From Clostridiales bacterium (GTDB lineage Bacteria; Bacillota; Clostridia; Saccharofermentanales; UBA5734): DNA of 9,330 bases. Shown here piece by piece: positions 1-5,131 of the stretch (position 1 is the first letter of the stretch; each line of letters begins with the position of its first letter). Where the stretch lies: positions 1 to 9,330 of the forward strand of contig SLMY01000183.1 in assembly GCA_007133255.1 (NCBI GenBank). Direction: 5' to 3'. Below the pieces are notes generated by a model. It made no database searches. It was not told where the DNA came from and saw only the letters and a program-made list of their open reading frames with translations. A program made the position numbers and the translations under genes.

Positions 1-7
1 ATGGTTT

Positions 8-14
8 CCCTCCT
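8..14 (-). promoter_or_regulatory. ribosome binding site of a divergent gene beyond the left edge
   Basis: Read on the minus strand this is AGGAGGG, an almost perfect Shine-Dalgarno sequence. It is followed by AAACC and then AT at the window edge, so an ATG whose last base lies outside would sit 5-6 bases downstream of it. Together with the minus-strand -10 element at 74-82 it suggests that a gene transcribed leftwards begins immediately outside the window. No coding sequence of that gene is visible, so its identity is unknown. Confidence 0.45.
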
Positions 15-73
15 GTTTGCCACGCATAAATCATTCTGTTGGCAAATCTACAATATTTTGAGTAAATAATCGC

Positions 74-82
74 ATTATACCA
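74..82 (-). promoter_or_regulatory. extended -10 promoter, leftward (divergent)
   Basis: On the minus strand the bases read TGGTATAAT, a perfect TATAAT preceded by a TGn extension. No good -35 hexamer sits at 16-18 bases; the nearest TTGCCA (93-98, minus) is only 13 bases away, so this would be an extended -10 type promoter. It would give a leader of roughly 65 bases before the ribosome binding site at 8-14. That leader contains an inverted repeat, TTTGCCA (16-22) and TGGCAAA (40-46). Assignment is by inspection only. Confidence 0.45.
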
Positions 83-95
83 CAATCTATAGTGG
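80..95. repeat. imperfect palindrome between divergent promoters
   Basis: CCACAATCTATAGTGG is a 16-base sequence in which 12 bases are symmetrical (CCAC...GTGG arms plus an inner AT/AT pair). It overlaps the upstream side of the leftward extended -10 element and ends 18 bases before the -35 of the veg promoter, a position suited to an operator. The element TGGCAA/TTGCCA occurs three times nearby (16-22, 40-46, 93-98). Binding by a regulator is inference. Confidence 0.25.
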
Positions 96-113
96 CAAGG
101 CCGACAATACTAT

Positions 114-142
114 TTGACTTTAGTGTATGAAAGTGCTAAAAT
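114..142 (+). promoter_or_regulatory. veg promoter (housekeeping sigma type)
   Basis: The -35 hexamer TTGACT (114-119) and -10 hexamer TAAAAT (137-142) are separated by exactly 17 bases, and the -10 is preceded by TGC, a TGn extension. This is a strong vegetative promoter, in line with the very strong veg promoter known from Bacillus subtilis. Transcription should start near 149-150, giving a leader of about 50 bases before the veg ATG. Confidence 0.8.
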
Positions 143-200
143 GCCTGTCAAGGGGCTGGTTAAATAATAAGGGAATATCGGTTGCCGGAGGTATCTTTTA

Positions 201-479
201 ATGATTGCAAAGACGGATCTTGACATATGCAGAAAAGGCATGCAGGCTTTTGTAGGCAGACGCGTAAAGCTGAAATCAAGTGGTGGGCGTAAACGTACAA
301 TTGTCCAGGAAGGCGTACTGGAAAATTGTTATCCAAATGTATTTACAGTCCGCTGCGCGAACCATAAAACATATCAGGAAATGGTTTCATTCAGCTATGT
401 CGATATCCTGACACGAGTTGTTGAGATAGCAGTCGAACCCGACCCGGATAAGAAATGTCGCTGTCATATAGCGCATTGA
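201..479 (+). CDS. veg: Veg protein
   Basis: This 92-residue protein matches the Veg family (about 86 residues in Bacillus subtilis). It begins MIAKTDLDICR and carries the conserved core VGRRVKLKSSGGRKRTI (about residues 18-34), then GVLENCYPNVF and SFSYVDILT, the segments that define the family. Veg is a small basic protein, related in fold to SH3-like nucleic-acid binding proteins, and in Bacillus it affects biofilm formation and sporulation; its molecular action is not settled. The ATG is supported by GGAGG at 187-191, nine bases upstream, and by the strong promoter at 114-142. The C-terminal tail contains CRCH, which I do not recall as a family feature. In B. subtilis veg is followed by sspF and then ispE; here ispE follows directly, without an sspF. 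Confidence 0.93.
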   Translation: MIAKTDLDICRKGMQAFVGRRVKLKSSGGRKRTIVQEGVLENCYPNVFTVRCANHKTYQEMVSFSYVDILTRVVEIAVEPDPDKKCRCHIAH

Positions 480-501
480 TCTTTTATATGTATCCTTCAA
501 T

Positions 502-532
502 TAAGCCCGCGGATGTTTCCGTGGGCTTATTT
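502..532 (+). terminator. hairpin between veg and ispE, partial terminator or attenuator
   Basis: A 12-bp stem (502-513 with 518-529, including one G-T wobble) closes a TGTT loop and is followed by only three T residues (530-532). The stem is strong but the T tract is short, so it may terminate only part of veg transcription. It lies just before the ispE ribosome binding site (541-545). No separate promoter for ispE is evident in the short gap, so ispE probably depends on readthrough from the veg promoter. Confidence 0.6.
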
Positions 533-552
533 AGATGTTGGGAGGGCTTATG

Positions 553-1443
553 ATGCGGTTAAATGTAACTGCTCCGGCAAAAATAAATATTTCACTCGAC
601 ATAACCGGTATCAGGTCAGATGGATTTCACTTGCTGAGCACAGTCATGCAAAGCCTTTCATTATCAGATCGGCTGGCTCTATCTGTCATTGAAGGAAGCC
701 AATCTGAAATAAGACTGACCTGTGACAACGATCAAGTACCCTGTGACCCTTCAAATACTGCTTATCGTGCAGCTGCGCTGTTCCTTGAGAAAGCACAAAT
801 AACTGCCGGTGTTCATATTGATATTTGTAAACGAATCCCTATCGCGGCAGGCCTGGCTGGTGGCAGTGCTGACGCCGCCGCGGTACTCTTCGCGTTAAAT
901 CACCTTTATCCGGGAAAACTGAAAATGCAGGAGCTTATGGAACTTGCCATTCATATTGGTGCTGATGTCCCTTTCTGTTTGAGTGGCGGGACTGTGCTGT
1001 GTGAAGGTATTGGTGAGAAACTCAAACCACTTTCGTCATTCGCCGATATACCGATTCTGCTGATACATCCGGGATTTCCTGTCAGCACCGGCTGGGTTTT
1101 TAACGCATATGACCAGATGCCGAGTTTGAGTAGAATCGATACCAGTCAGGTTATTAAGGCGATGAAAGAACAAGAACTTGATAAATTGTCACTGGCTACT
1201 GGTAATGTTCTTGAAGCGGTCACTTTTTCAGAATATCCGCAGCTGCAAGACATGAAAAGTCTTCTGGAACAAACCGGAGCGCCCGTTGTTATGATGAGTG
1301 GCAGTGGTCCTGCTCTTTTTGCGATATATTCCAGCAGCGAGGCAAGGGAAACGGCTAAAAAGGCCATTGAAAAAAAACTTCCGGCCTCTGCCAGGCTCAT
1401 TATGACAGAAACACGAGACGCAGGACCTGTTATCATCAAATAA
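553..1443 (+). CDS. ispE: 4-diphosphocytidyl-2-C-methyl-D-erythritol kinase
   Basis: IspE phosphorylates the 2-hydroxyl of 4-diphosphocytidyl-2-C-methylerythritol with ATP, the fourth step of the cytosolic MEP route to isoprenoids. The 296-residue product has the normal length and GHMP-kinase layout: TAPAKINISLDI at the N-terminus with Lys10, the glycine-rich ATP loop PIAAGLAGGSADAAA (about 96-110), GADVPF with the expected catalytic Asp138, and the C-terminal motif MMSGSGP (about 247-253). The start at 553 is chosen because GGAGG (541-545) lies seven bases upstream and the N-terminus then matches the family. An ATG at 550 is a close alternative; the in-frame ATG at 535 lies upstream of the ribosome binding site and is unlikely. 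Downstream, the CapA-like gene begins after a 21-base gap with no terminator, so the two are probably cotranscribed. Confidence 0.96.
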   Translation: MRLNVTAPAKINISLDITGIRSDGFHLLSTVMQSLSLSDRLALSVIEGSQSEIRLTCDNDQVPCDPSNTAYRAAALFLEKAQITAGVHIDICKRIPIAAGLAGGSADAAAVLFALNHLYPGKLKMQELMELAIHIGADVPFCLSGGTVLCEGIGEKLKPLSSFADIPILLIHPGFPVSTGWVFNAYDQMPSLSRIDTSQVIKAMKEQELDKLSLATGNVLEAVTFSEYPQLQDMKSLLEQTGAPVVMMSGSGPALFAIYSSSEARETAKKAIEKKLPASARLIMTETRDAGPVIIK

Positions 1444-1464
1444 TTGTTCACAGAGGAAAGTTTG

Positions 1465-3003
1465 ATGAATGAATATCGCAAAAGAAGACCAATCAGCCAG
1501 CGAAAGGTTTCCGGACCAGGAAGTAAGTATACCCGCCATGGGTACAGATATAATCGGAACAGACGAAGCAGCAAAAAGTCGTACCGATTGTGGCCCGGGA
1601 TCACACTTTTATGCCTGATCACGATTGTCCTGTATTTTCAACTTAGTCCCTACCATGAGATCGGTGGCAGCAGCTGGATGCCATTGTTTCCTGGTGCTGC
1701 CGAGCGGCAGGACGATTCAAGACAGCAGACCTCCTCTGATGACATCGACCCAAAAGAGGGCACGGAGAACAGCGGCCAGACAGATCATCCTGATTCAGAT
1801 GAACAGGCCGCGCCTGAAGAGACAAGTCATCAGCGAGGCGGTCCATCTGAGACCACACCTTCTGTTACGCAAGAGCCAGAACCCGTCCTGATCCAACTGG
1901 CTGCTGTCGGTGATCTTCTGATGCACCGGCCAATAACAGACGGCGGCCTCGTAAATCCCGACACAGATCCGCCGGCATATGATTTCAGACCAAACTTCAA
2001 GTTTATTAAAGCGTCAATCATGCAGGCTGATGAAGCGATCTTTAACCTGGAAACTACGCTGGCAGGGCCTCCTTATACAGGATATCCAAGATTCAGCGCT
2101 CCAGATGCTGTCGCCGAAGCGCTTCTGGACACAGGATTTACACTGGCCTCAACAGCTAATAACCATATTCTTGACAAAGATCAGGAAGGTTTCTTCAGAA
2201 CAACAAAGGTGCTGCGGGATATTGGTTTTCATGTTATTGGCACACGGTTGTCTACAGATGAGCCAAGAGACATCATACTGGATATCAGCGGTATTATAAC
2301 CGCGTTTACCGCATATACATTTGAAACACCAGGCACACCGTCGCAGCGCACTTTAAACTCACTGCCGATACCAGATGAAATTCATCCTTTGCTGAACTCT
2401 TTCAATCCGTACCGACAAGAGGCTTACGAAGCTGATCTAGAGCGAATGCTTGAGCATATTGAGGACATGAAACTGAGAGGTGCTGAACTGATCTGCATGT
2501 CTATCCACTGGGGTGAAGAGTATCAGACAGAAAGCCGTCCGTATCAGCGTGAGATGGCACAGAAACTGGCTGATGCTGGTGTACAGGTTATTTTTGGCCA
2601 TCACCCTCATGTTCTGCAGGAAATTGACATACTTGTGTCAGCCCAAACAGGTGAAAGCACGGTCGTTTACTATTCCCTTGGGAATCTTGTCACCAATATG
2701 ACAAATGAAGTGCCGCACGCAGCCGGCTGGTCTCAGGACAGCATGATAGCAAGAGTGGTCATTCAGAAAGACAATGAGGGCGTTAAGCTTGTTCAGGCGC
2801 AATATGTGCCGGCACATATAATCAGGGTGCCGGAACCGCAGGGGCGCAGGCATTACGTCGTCCCTGTCCTGCCTGCTCTGGAAGAACCGGAATCCTTTTA
2901 TACAACCAGAGAAGTGATGCGAAAATCACTTGAACGAATTAACCAGGTGATGAAATCAATACCAGAGGATGGCCCTGTGCCAATCAGGCAAGTACCGCGC
3001 TGA
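1465..3003 (+). CDS. membrane-anchored CapA-family (PGA_cap) protein
   Basis: The 512-residue product has three parts. Residues 1-41 are strongly basic (15 Lys/Arg), followed by one hydrophobic segment (about 43-62), predicting a type II membrane protein with the bulk outside. Residues about 80-140 are a hydrophilic Pro/Ser/Thr/Asp/Glu-rich linker. Residues about 143-470 form a CapA domain, a metallophosphoesterase-like fold, with VGDLLMH (148-154), NLETTLAG (194-201), STANNHILD (229-237), SIHWGEEY (346-353), FGHHPHVLQ (377-385) and YYSLGNLV (402-409). CapA proteins are known from poly-gamma-glutamate capsule synthesis, but capB/capC are not here, so export of that polymer should not be assumed. 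An alternative is an extracellular phosphoesterase or cell-surface enzyme. The ATG at 1465 is preceded by AGAGGA (1452-1457) at seven bases; the TTG at 1444 has no such site. Confidence 0.85.
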   Translation: MNEYRKRRPISQRKVSGPGSKYTRHGYRYNRNRRSSKKSYRLWPGITLLCLITIVLYFQLSPYHEIGGSSWMPLFPGAAERQDDSRQQTSSDDIDPKEGTENSGQTDHPDSDEQAAPEETSHQRGGPSETTPSVTQEPEPVLIQLAAVGDLLMHRPITDGGLVNPDTDPPAYDFRPNFKFIKASIMQADEAIFNLETTLAGPPYTGYPRFSAPDAVAEALLDTGFTLASTANNHILDKDQEGFFRTTKVLRDIGFHVIGTRLSTDEPRDIILDISGIITAFTAYTFETPGTPSQRTLNSLPIPDEIHPLLNSFNPYRQEAYEADLERMLEHIEDMKLRGAELICMSIHWGEEYQTESRPYQREMAQKLADAGVQVIFGHHPHVLQEIDILVSAQTGESTVVYYSLGNLVTNMTNEVPHAAGWSQDSMIARVVIQKDNEGVKLVQAQYVPAHIIRVPEPQGRRHYVVPVLPALEEPESFYTTREVMRKSLERINQVMKSIPEDGPVPIRQVPR

Positions 3004-3011
3004 GGAGAAAA

Positions 3012-3033
3012 AGGCAGATCATGCCTCTTTGAT
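3012..3033 (+). terminator. weak terminator-like hairpin after the CapA-family gene
   Basis: AGGCA (3012-3016) pairs with TGCCT (3022-3026) around a five-base loop and is followed by a T-rich stretch (CTTTGATTT). With one bulged C the stem can extend by about three A-T pairs. It is the best terminator candidate at the end of the veg-ispE-CapA unit but it is weak. A second small hairpin (GGTC...GACC, about 3043-3057) follows. Confidence 0.3.
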
Positions 3034-3137
3034 TTATGGCCTGGTCTTTTCATGACCTTTGATGAAATTTGTTTTCTGTGAAGCTTACTTTTTTCACACG
3101 AGGTCCCAGATTTAAAATAAATGATTTCAGCTATTAG
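3034..3137. other. gene-free spacer upstream of rpmH
   Basis: Together with the flanking hairpin and promoter, the stretch 3004-3210 carries no convincing gene on either strand. It is AT-rich with a T-rich run around 3089-3094. The inverted repeat TGTGAA (3077-3082) / TTCACA (3093-3098) encloses ten bases. I found no consensus DnaA box (TTATCCACA) in it, although in many Firmicutes the replication origin lies next to rpmH. Confidence 0.5.
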
Positions 3138-3167
3138 TTGACAGGTCTGGTGGAGGGCCTGTATAAT
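3138..3167 (+). promoter_or_regulatory. rpmH promoter (perfect consensus hexamers)
   Basis: TTGACA (3138-3143) and TATAAT (3162-3167) are both perfect matches to the vegetative consensus, separated by 18 bases. Transcription should start near 3174, leaving a leader of about 37 bases before rpmH. The hexamers are linked by an inverted repeat, ACAGG (3141-3145) and CCTGT (3158-3162), which overlaps the edge of both promoter elements. This is probably the main promoter for rpmH and, through readthrough, for rnpA and the genes after it. Confidence 0.88.
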
Positions 3168-3210
3168 CGTATCGCTATGATTATTGTTAAATATCTGGAG
3201 GTGTAGATAG

Positions 3211-3345
3211 ATGAAAATGACATATCAGCCGAAGAAACGGCACAGAGCGAAAGAACATGGATTCAGGAAACGTATGTTAACGGCATCAGGCCGAAAGATT
3301 ATCAAGAGGCGCAGGCTCAAGGGCAGAAAACAATTGTCCGCATAA
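3211..3345 (+). CDS. rpmH: 50S ribosomal protein L34
   Basis: This 44-residue, very basic protein is the complete L34 of the large ribosomal subunit. It starts MKMTYQPKKRHRAKEHGFRKR and ends KGRKQLSA, matching the family pattern (M-K-x-T-x-Q-P near the start, HGFRKRM in the middle, and a GRK-x-LSA end). L34 binds 23S rRNA and is normally 44-46 residues. The ATG is preceded by GGAGGTG (3197-3203), nine bases after the core. It is the first gene after a perfect-consensus promoter, and a strong terminator or attenuator starts directly after its stop codon, which would give more L34 transcript than rnpA transcript. Confidence 0.97.
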   Translation: MKMTYQPKKRHRAKEHGFRKRMLTASGRKIIKRRRLKGRKQLSA

Positions 3346-3375
3346 GGACCGCAGACTCTGTGGTCTTTCTTTTTT
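3346..3375 (+). terminator. intrinsic terminator/attenuator between rpmH and rnpA
   Basis: An 8-bp stem (3347-3354 with 3358-3365, one G-T wobble) with a three-base loop can extend by two further pairs at its base. It is followed by a T-rich tract TTTCTTTTTT (3366-3375). This is the clearest intrinsic terminator in the window. It begins one base after the rpmH stop, so it likely ends most rpmH transcripts and lets a fraction continue into rnpA. Confidence 0.85.
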
Positions 3376-3402
3376 ACACCGCCGGTTTAAACCGTTCGGT
3401 GT
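3376..3402 (+). repeat. nested palindromic hairpin in the rnpA leader
   Basis: ACACCG (3376-3381) pairs with CGGTGT (3397-3402), and inside these arms lies a perfect 12-base palindrome, CGGTTTAAACCG (3383-3394), separated from the arms by one base on the left and two on the right. In RNA this would form a stem with a small internal loop and a TTAA cap. It starts directly after the T tract of the terminator and ends 24 bases before the rnpA ATG. It could be an RNA processing or stabilising structure or a protein-binding site; its function is not known. Confidence 0.6.
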
Positions 3403-3426
3403 CATTTGTGCATAGGTAGAGCCAAT

Positions 3427-3780
3427 ATGCGAACATCATCAATGCGGATGAATTATGAGTTTTCCCGTGTATACAGAAAAGGCCGTTTTGTAGCGGGCCG
3501 GTATCTTGTGCTACACTATTTGAGACGACCCGGACACGCAACCCGGATTGGAGTTACAGCCAGCCGGCAGGTGAGAAACAGTGTGAACCGCAATCACGTA
3601 AAAAGATTGCTTCGTGAAAGCTATCGACAAGTTGAAGATCAGGTTCGTGATGGTTATGATATTATATTGGTTGGCAGACATACGCATAGCAAGCCGGATT
3701 ATCATCACACATACGAAGAGCTGATTAAACTGCTTAACAGAGCTGGGCTGATGAACCGGCAGAAAGAACCAATACCATGA
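3427..3780 (+). CDS. rnpA: ribonuclease P protein component
   Basis: RnpA is the protein subunit of RNase P; with the catalytic RNA it removes 5' leaders from precursor tRNAs. From the ATG at 3427 the product has 117 residues, the usual length. It begins MRTSSMRMNYEFSRVYRKG, like clostridial homologues, and carries the signature NSVNRNHVKRLLRESYR (about 51-67), which contains the RNR-type basic helix that contacts RNA; a Ser stands where many homologues have Ala. The ATG at 3427 is preferred on alignment and a weak AGGTAGAG (3414-3421); the in-frame TTG at 3406 lies in the hairpin region and the ATG at 3442 lacks a binding site. The weak initiation signal fits a low-expression protein. The last four bases overlap yidD. 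Confidence 0.95.
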   Translation: MRTSSMRMNYEFSRVYRKGRFVAGRYLVLHYLRRPGHATRIGVTASRQVRNSVNRNHVKRLLRESYRQVEDQVRDGYDIILVGRHTHSKPDYHHTYEELIKLLNRAGLMNRQKEPIP

Positions 3781-3989
3781 TCAGACGGTTCATGATTATC
3801 ATGATTCGGGGTTATCAGCGGTTTATTTCGCCGCTGCTGGGTGATAATTGCCGGTTTGTCCCAAGTTGTTCGACATATGCCGTTCAGGCAATTGAACGAT
3901 TTGGTCCTGTCAAAGGTATTATTAAAGCAATCTGGAGAATCTTAAGATGCAATCCATTCAGTAAAGGCGGCTATGATCCACTACGCTGA
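3777..3989 (+). CDS. yidD: membrane protein insertion efficiency factor YidD
   Basis: This 70-residue protein belongs to the YidD family, a small membrane-associated factor reported to assist YidC-dependent insertion of inner-membrane proteins. The conserved core is visible: GYQRFISPLLGDNCRFVPSC (12-31), STYAVQAIERFG, and RCNPFSKGGYDPL (57-69), with the three expected cysteines at 25, 31 and 58. The first residues are basic and hydrophobic, forming a probable amphipathic membrane-binding helix. The ATG shares bases with the rnpA stop (ATGA overlap) and has no clear ribosome binding site, so translational coupling to rnpA is likely. An internal ATG at 3792 is possible but also lacks a site. 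yidC follows 65 bases later. Confidence 0.95.
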   Translation: MIRRFMIIMIRGYQRFISPLLGDNCRFVPSCSTYAVQAIERFGPVKGIIKAIWRILRCNPFSKGGYDPLR

Positions 3990-4054
3990 CCGCTTACATC
4001 GTTTCAAAACGACAGACAGCTGATTGCATCTGTTAATAAGAAGGAGTAACAAAC

Positions 4055-5101
4055 ATGAATATGATTGTTTTCGCAATGGGACTCATGAATCCGTTATATA
4101 CCGCGTTTGGCGGGATAATGCGTCTGCTTTATGATCTGGTCGGCAACTATGGCGTCGTCATCATTCTTTTTACGATTCTGGTTCGCCTGCTGATGTTTCC
4201 CATGGGCATAAAGCAGCAGAAAAATACCTTCAAGCAGCAGGCGCTGCAAGGTGAAATCGCGGAACTGAAACGGATCTACCCTGATGACAAGCAAAAACAA
4301 AGTCAGGTTCAGATGGAAATTTACAAAAAGCATGGCGCGTCACCACTTTCCGGCTGCCTGCCGGCTATCCTGCAGCTGATCGTAATCTGGCCGATCTTCA
4401 GGATTATCCAGGCACCGCTCAGACACATCATGCATGTTCCCGCTGAACAGCTTGAGGAAATTGGTGTACTGCTGCATGGTTTGACAGACAGTGCCGGAGA
4501 ACCCTTGATTACCCAGCGTGCGGCAGACTCAGCAGCTACAATGAATATTCCGCTGATCAACGCGCTGAACGAACATGGTTTCGCGCTTGCTGAGACGGTG
4601 AACCGGGGATTGATGAGTCTTCATGATCTGATTGATGTCCAGTTTCTTGGCATGAACTTAGGATTTACGCCAACCTGGCGTCCGGAACTGCTGTTTGGTC
4701 CGGATACCTGGTCAAGCTATGTACCGCTTCTCTCTTTCCCGATTCTGGTTGTTATAACAACACTGATTCAAATGAAGATTACACGTCTGACAATGCCAAA
4801 CCGTAAGAAAAGAGCTGAAGAAAAAGAACGTGACAAGAAAAATCCGGCCCGCGCTGGTCAGACAGTAGAAGATAAATCTGAGTCTATGATGAAGAGCATG
4901 AATATTATGATGCCCATTTTCATGTTGTGGACTACGTTCTCTTTACCGGCTGCTATGGGTCTGTACTGGATTATCGGTAATATTATGATGATCCTGCAGT
5001 CATTTTCCATTTACTTTTTGTTTACCCGCAAGGTTGAGAAAATGAGTCAGGACAGCAATGAAAGAAGTCAAGAGATTGAAGTGGAAGCAGCAAAAGCTTA
5101 A
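4055..5101 (+). CDS. yidC: membrane protein insertase YidC (Oxa1 family)
   Basis: YidC inserts and folds membrane proteins alone or with SecYEG. The 348-residue product has the Gram-positive layout without the large periplasmic domain of Proteobacteria. A first hydrophobic helix (about 33-50) contains Arg44 in FTILVRLLMFP, the conserved arginine of the hydrophilic groove. A charged cytoplasmic helical hairpin (about 52-95) follows, then a helix from SGCLPAILQLIVIWPIF (99-115), further membrane segments near 221-240 and 281-325, and a very basic loop (241-278) facing the cytoplasm. There is no lipobox Cys near the N-terminus, unlike Bacillus SpoIIIJ. The external segment 120-220 is long, which makes the protein larger than Bacillus paralogues of about 260 residues. 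AAGGAG (4041-4046) lies eight bases before the ATG. Confidence 0.95.
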   Translation: MNMIVFAMGLMNPLYTAFGGIMRLLYDLVGNYGVVIILFTILVRLLMFPMGIKQQKNTFKQQALQGEIAELKRIYPDDKQKQSQVQMEIYKKHGASPLSGCLPAILQLIVIWPIFRIIQAPLRHIMHVPAEQLEEIGVLLHGLTDSAGEPLITQRAADSAATMNIPLINALNEHGFALAETVNRGLMSLHDLIDVQFLGMNLGFTPTWRPELLFGPDTWSSYVPLLSFPILVVITTLIQMKITRLTMPNRKKRAEEKERDKKNPARAGQTVEDKSESMMKSMNIMMPIFMLWTTFSLPAAMGLYWIIGNIMMILQSFSIYFLFTRKVEKMSQDSNERSQEIEVEAAKA

Positions 5102-5115
5102 GAGCTATATAGCTC
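5102..5115. repeat. perfect 14-base palindrome between yidC and jag
   Basis: GAGCTATATAGCTC is fully self-complementary. It starts directly after the yidC stop codon and ends directly before the jag ribosome binding site (AAGGAGGT, 5116-5123). As RNA it can form a 5-bp stem with an ATAT loop. No T tract follows, so it is not a terminator. It may be a protein-binding site or a small translation-modulating hairpin, or chance. Confidence 0.4.
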
Positions 5116-5131
5116 AAGGAGGTACCCTTCG

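Noticed and set aside
1..69. Short open frame on the + strand starting with ATG at base 1 and stopping at 67-69 (22 codons), possibly the tail of an upstream gene
   Set aside because: It is too short to judge, has no recognisable sequence, and the same bases carry a convincing minus-strand ribosome binding site and -10 element.
1444..1464. TTG start at 1444 for the CapA-family gene
   Set aside because: The ATG at 1465 has a ribosome binding site at good distance (AGAGGA, seven bases), while the TTG has none.
1146..1622. Minus-strand open frame of 158 codons across the end of ispE and the start of the CapA gene
   Set aside because: It is antisense to two well-supported genes, its product looks like no known family, and it has no plausible ribosome binding site. 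It is a shadow of the coding frames.
3027..3063. CTTTGAT occurring twice, 30 bases apart (3027-3033 and 3057-3063)
   Set aside because: It is a seven-base repeat in AT-rich spacer, expected by chance, and not placed relative to any promoter.
3090..3098. TTTTTCACA resembling a DnaA box near rpmH
   Set aside because: It differs from TTATCCACA at two positions, stands alone, and no cluster or AT-rich unwinding module is seen around it.
3077..3098. TGTGAA...TTCACA inverted repeat as a Crp/Fnr-type operator
   Set aside because: The ten-base spacing between six-base arms does not fit the usual TGTGA-N6-TCACA arrangement, and it lies 40 bases upstream of the promoter -35 without other support.
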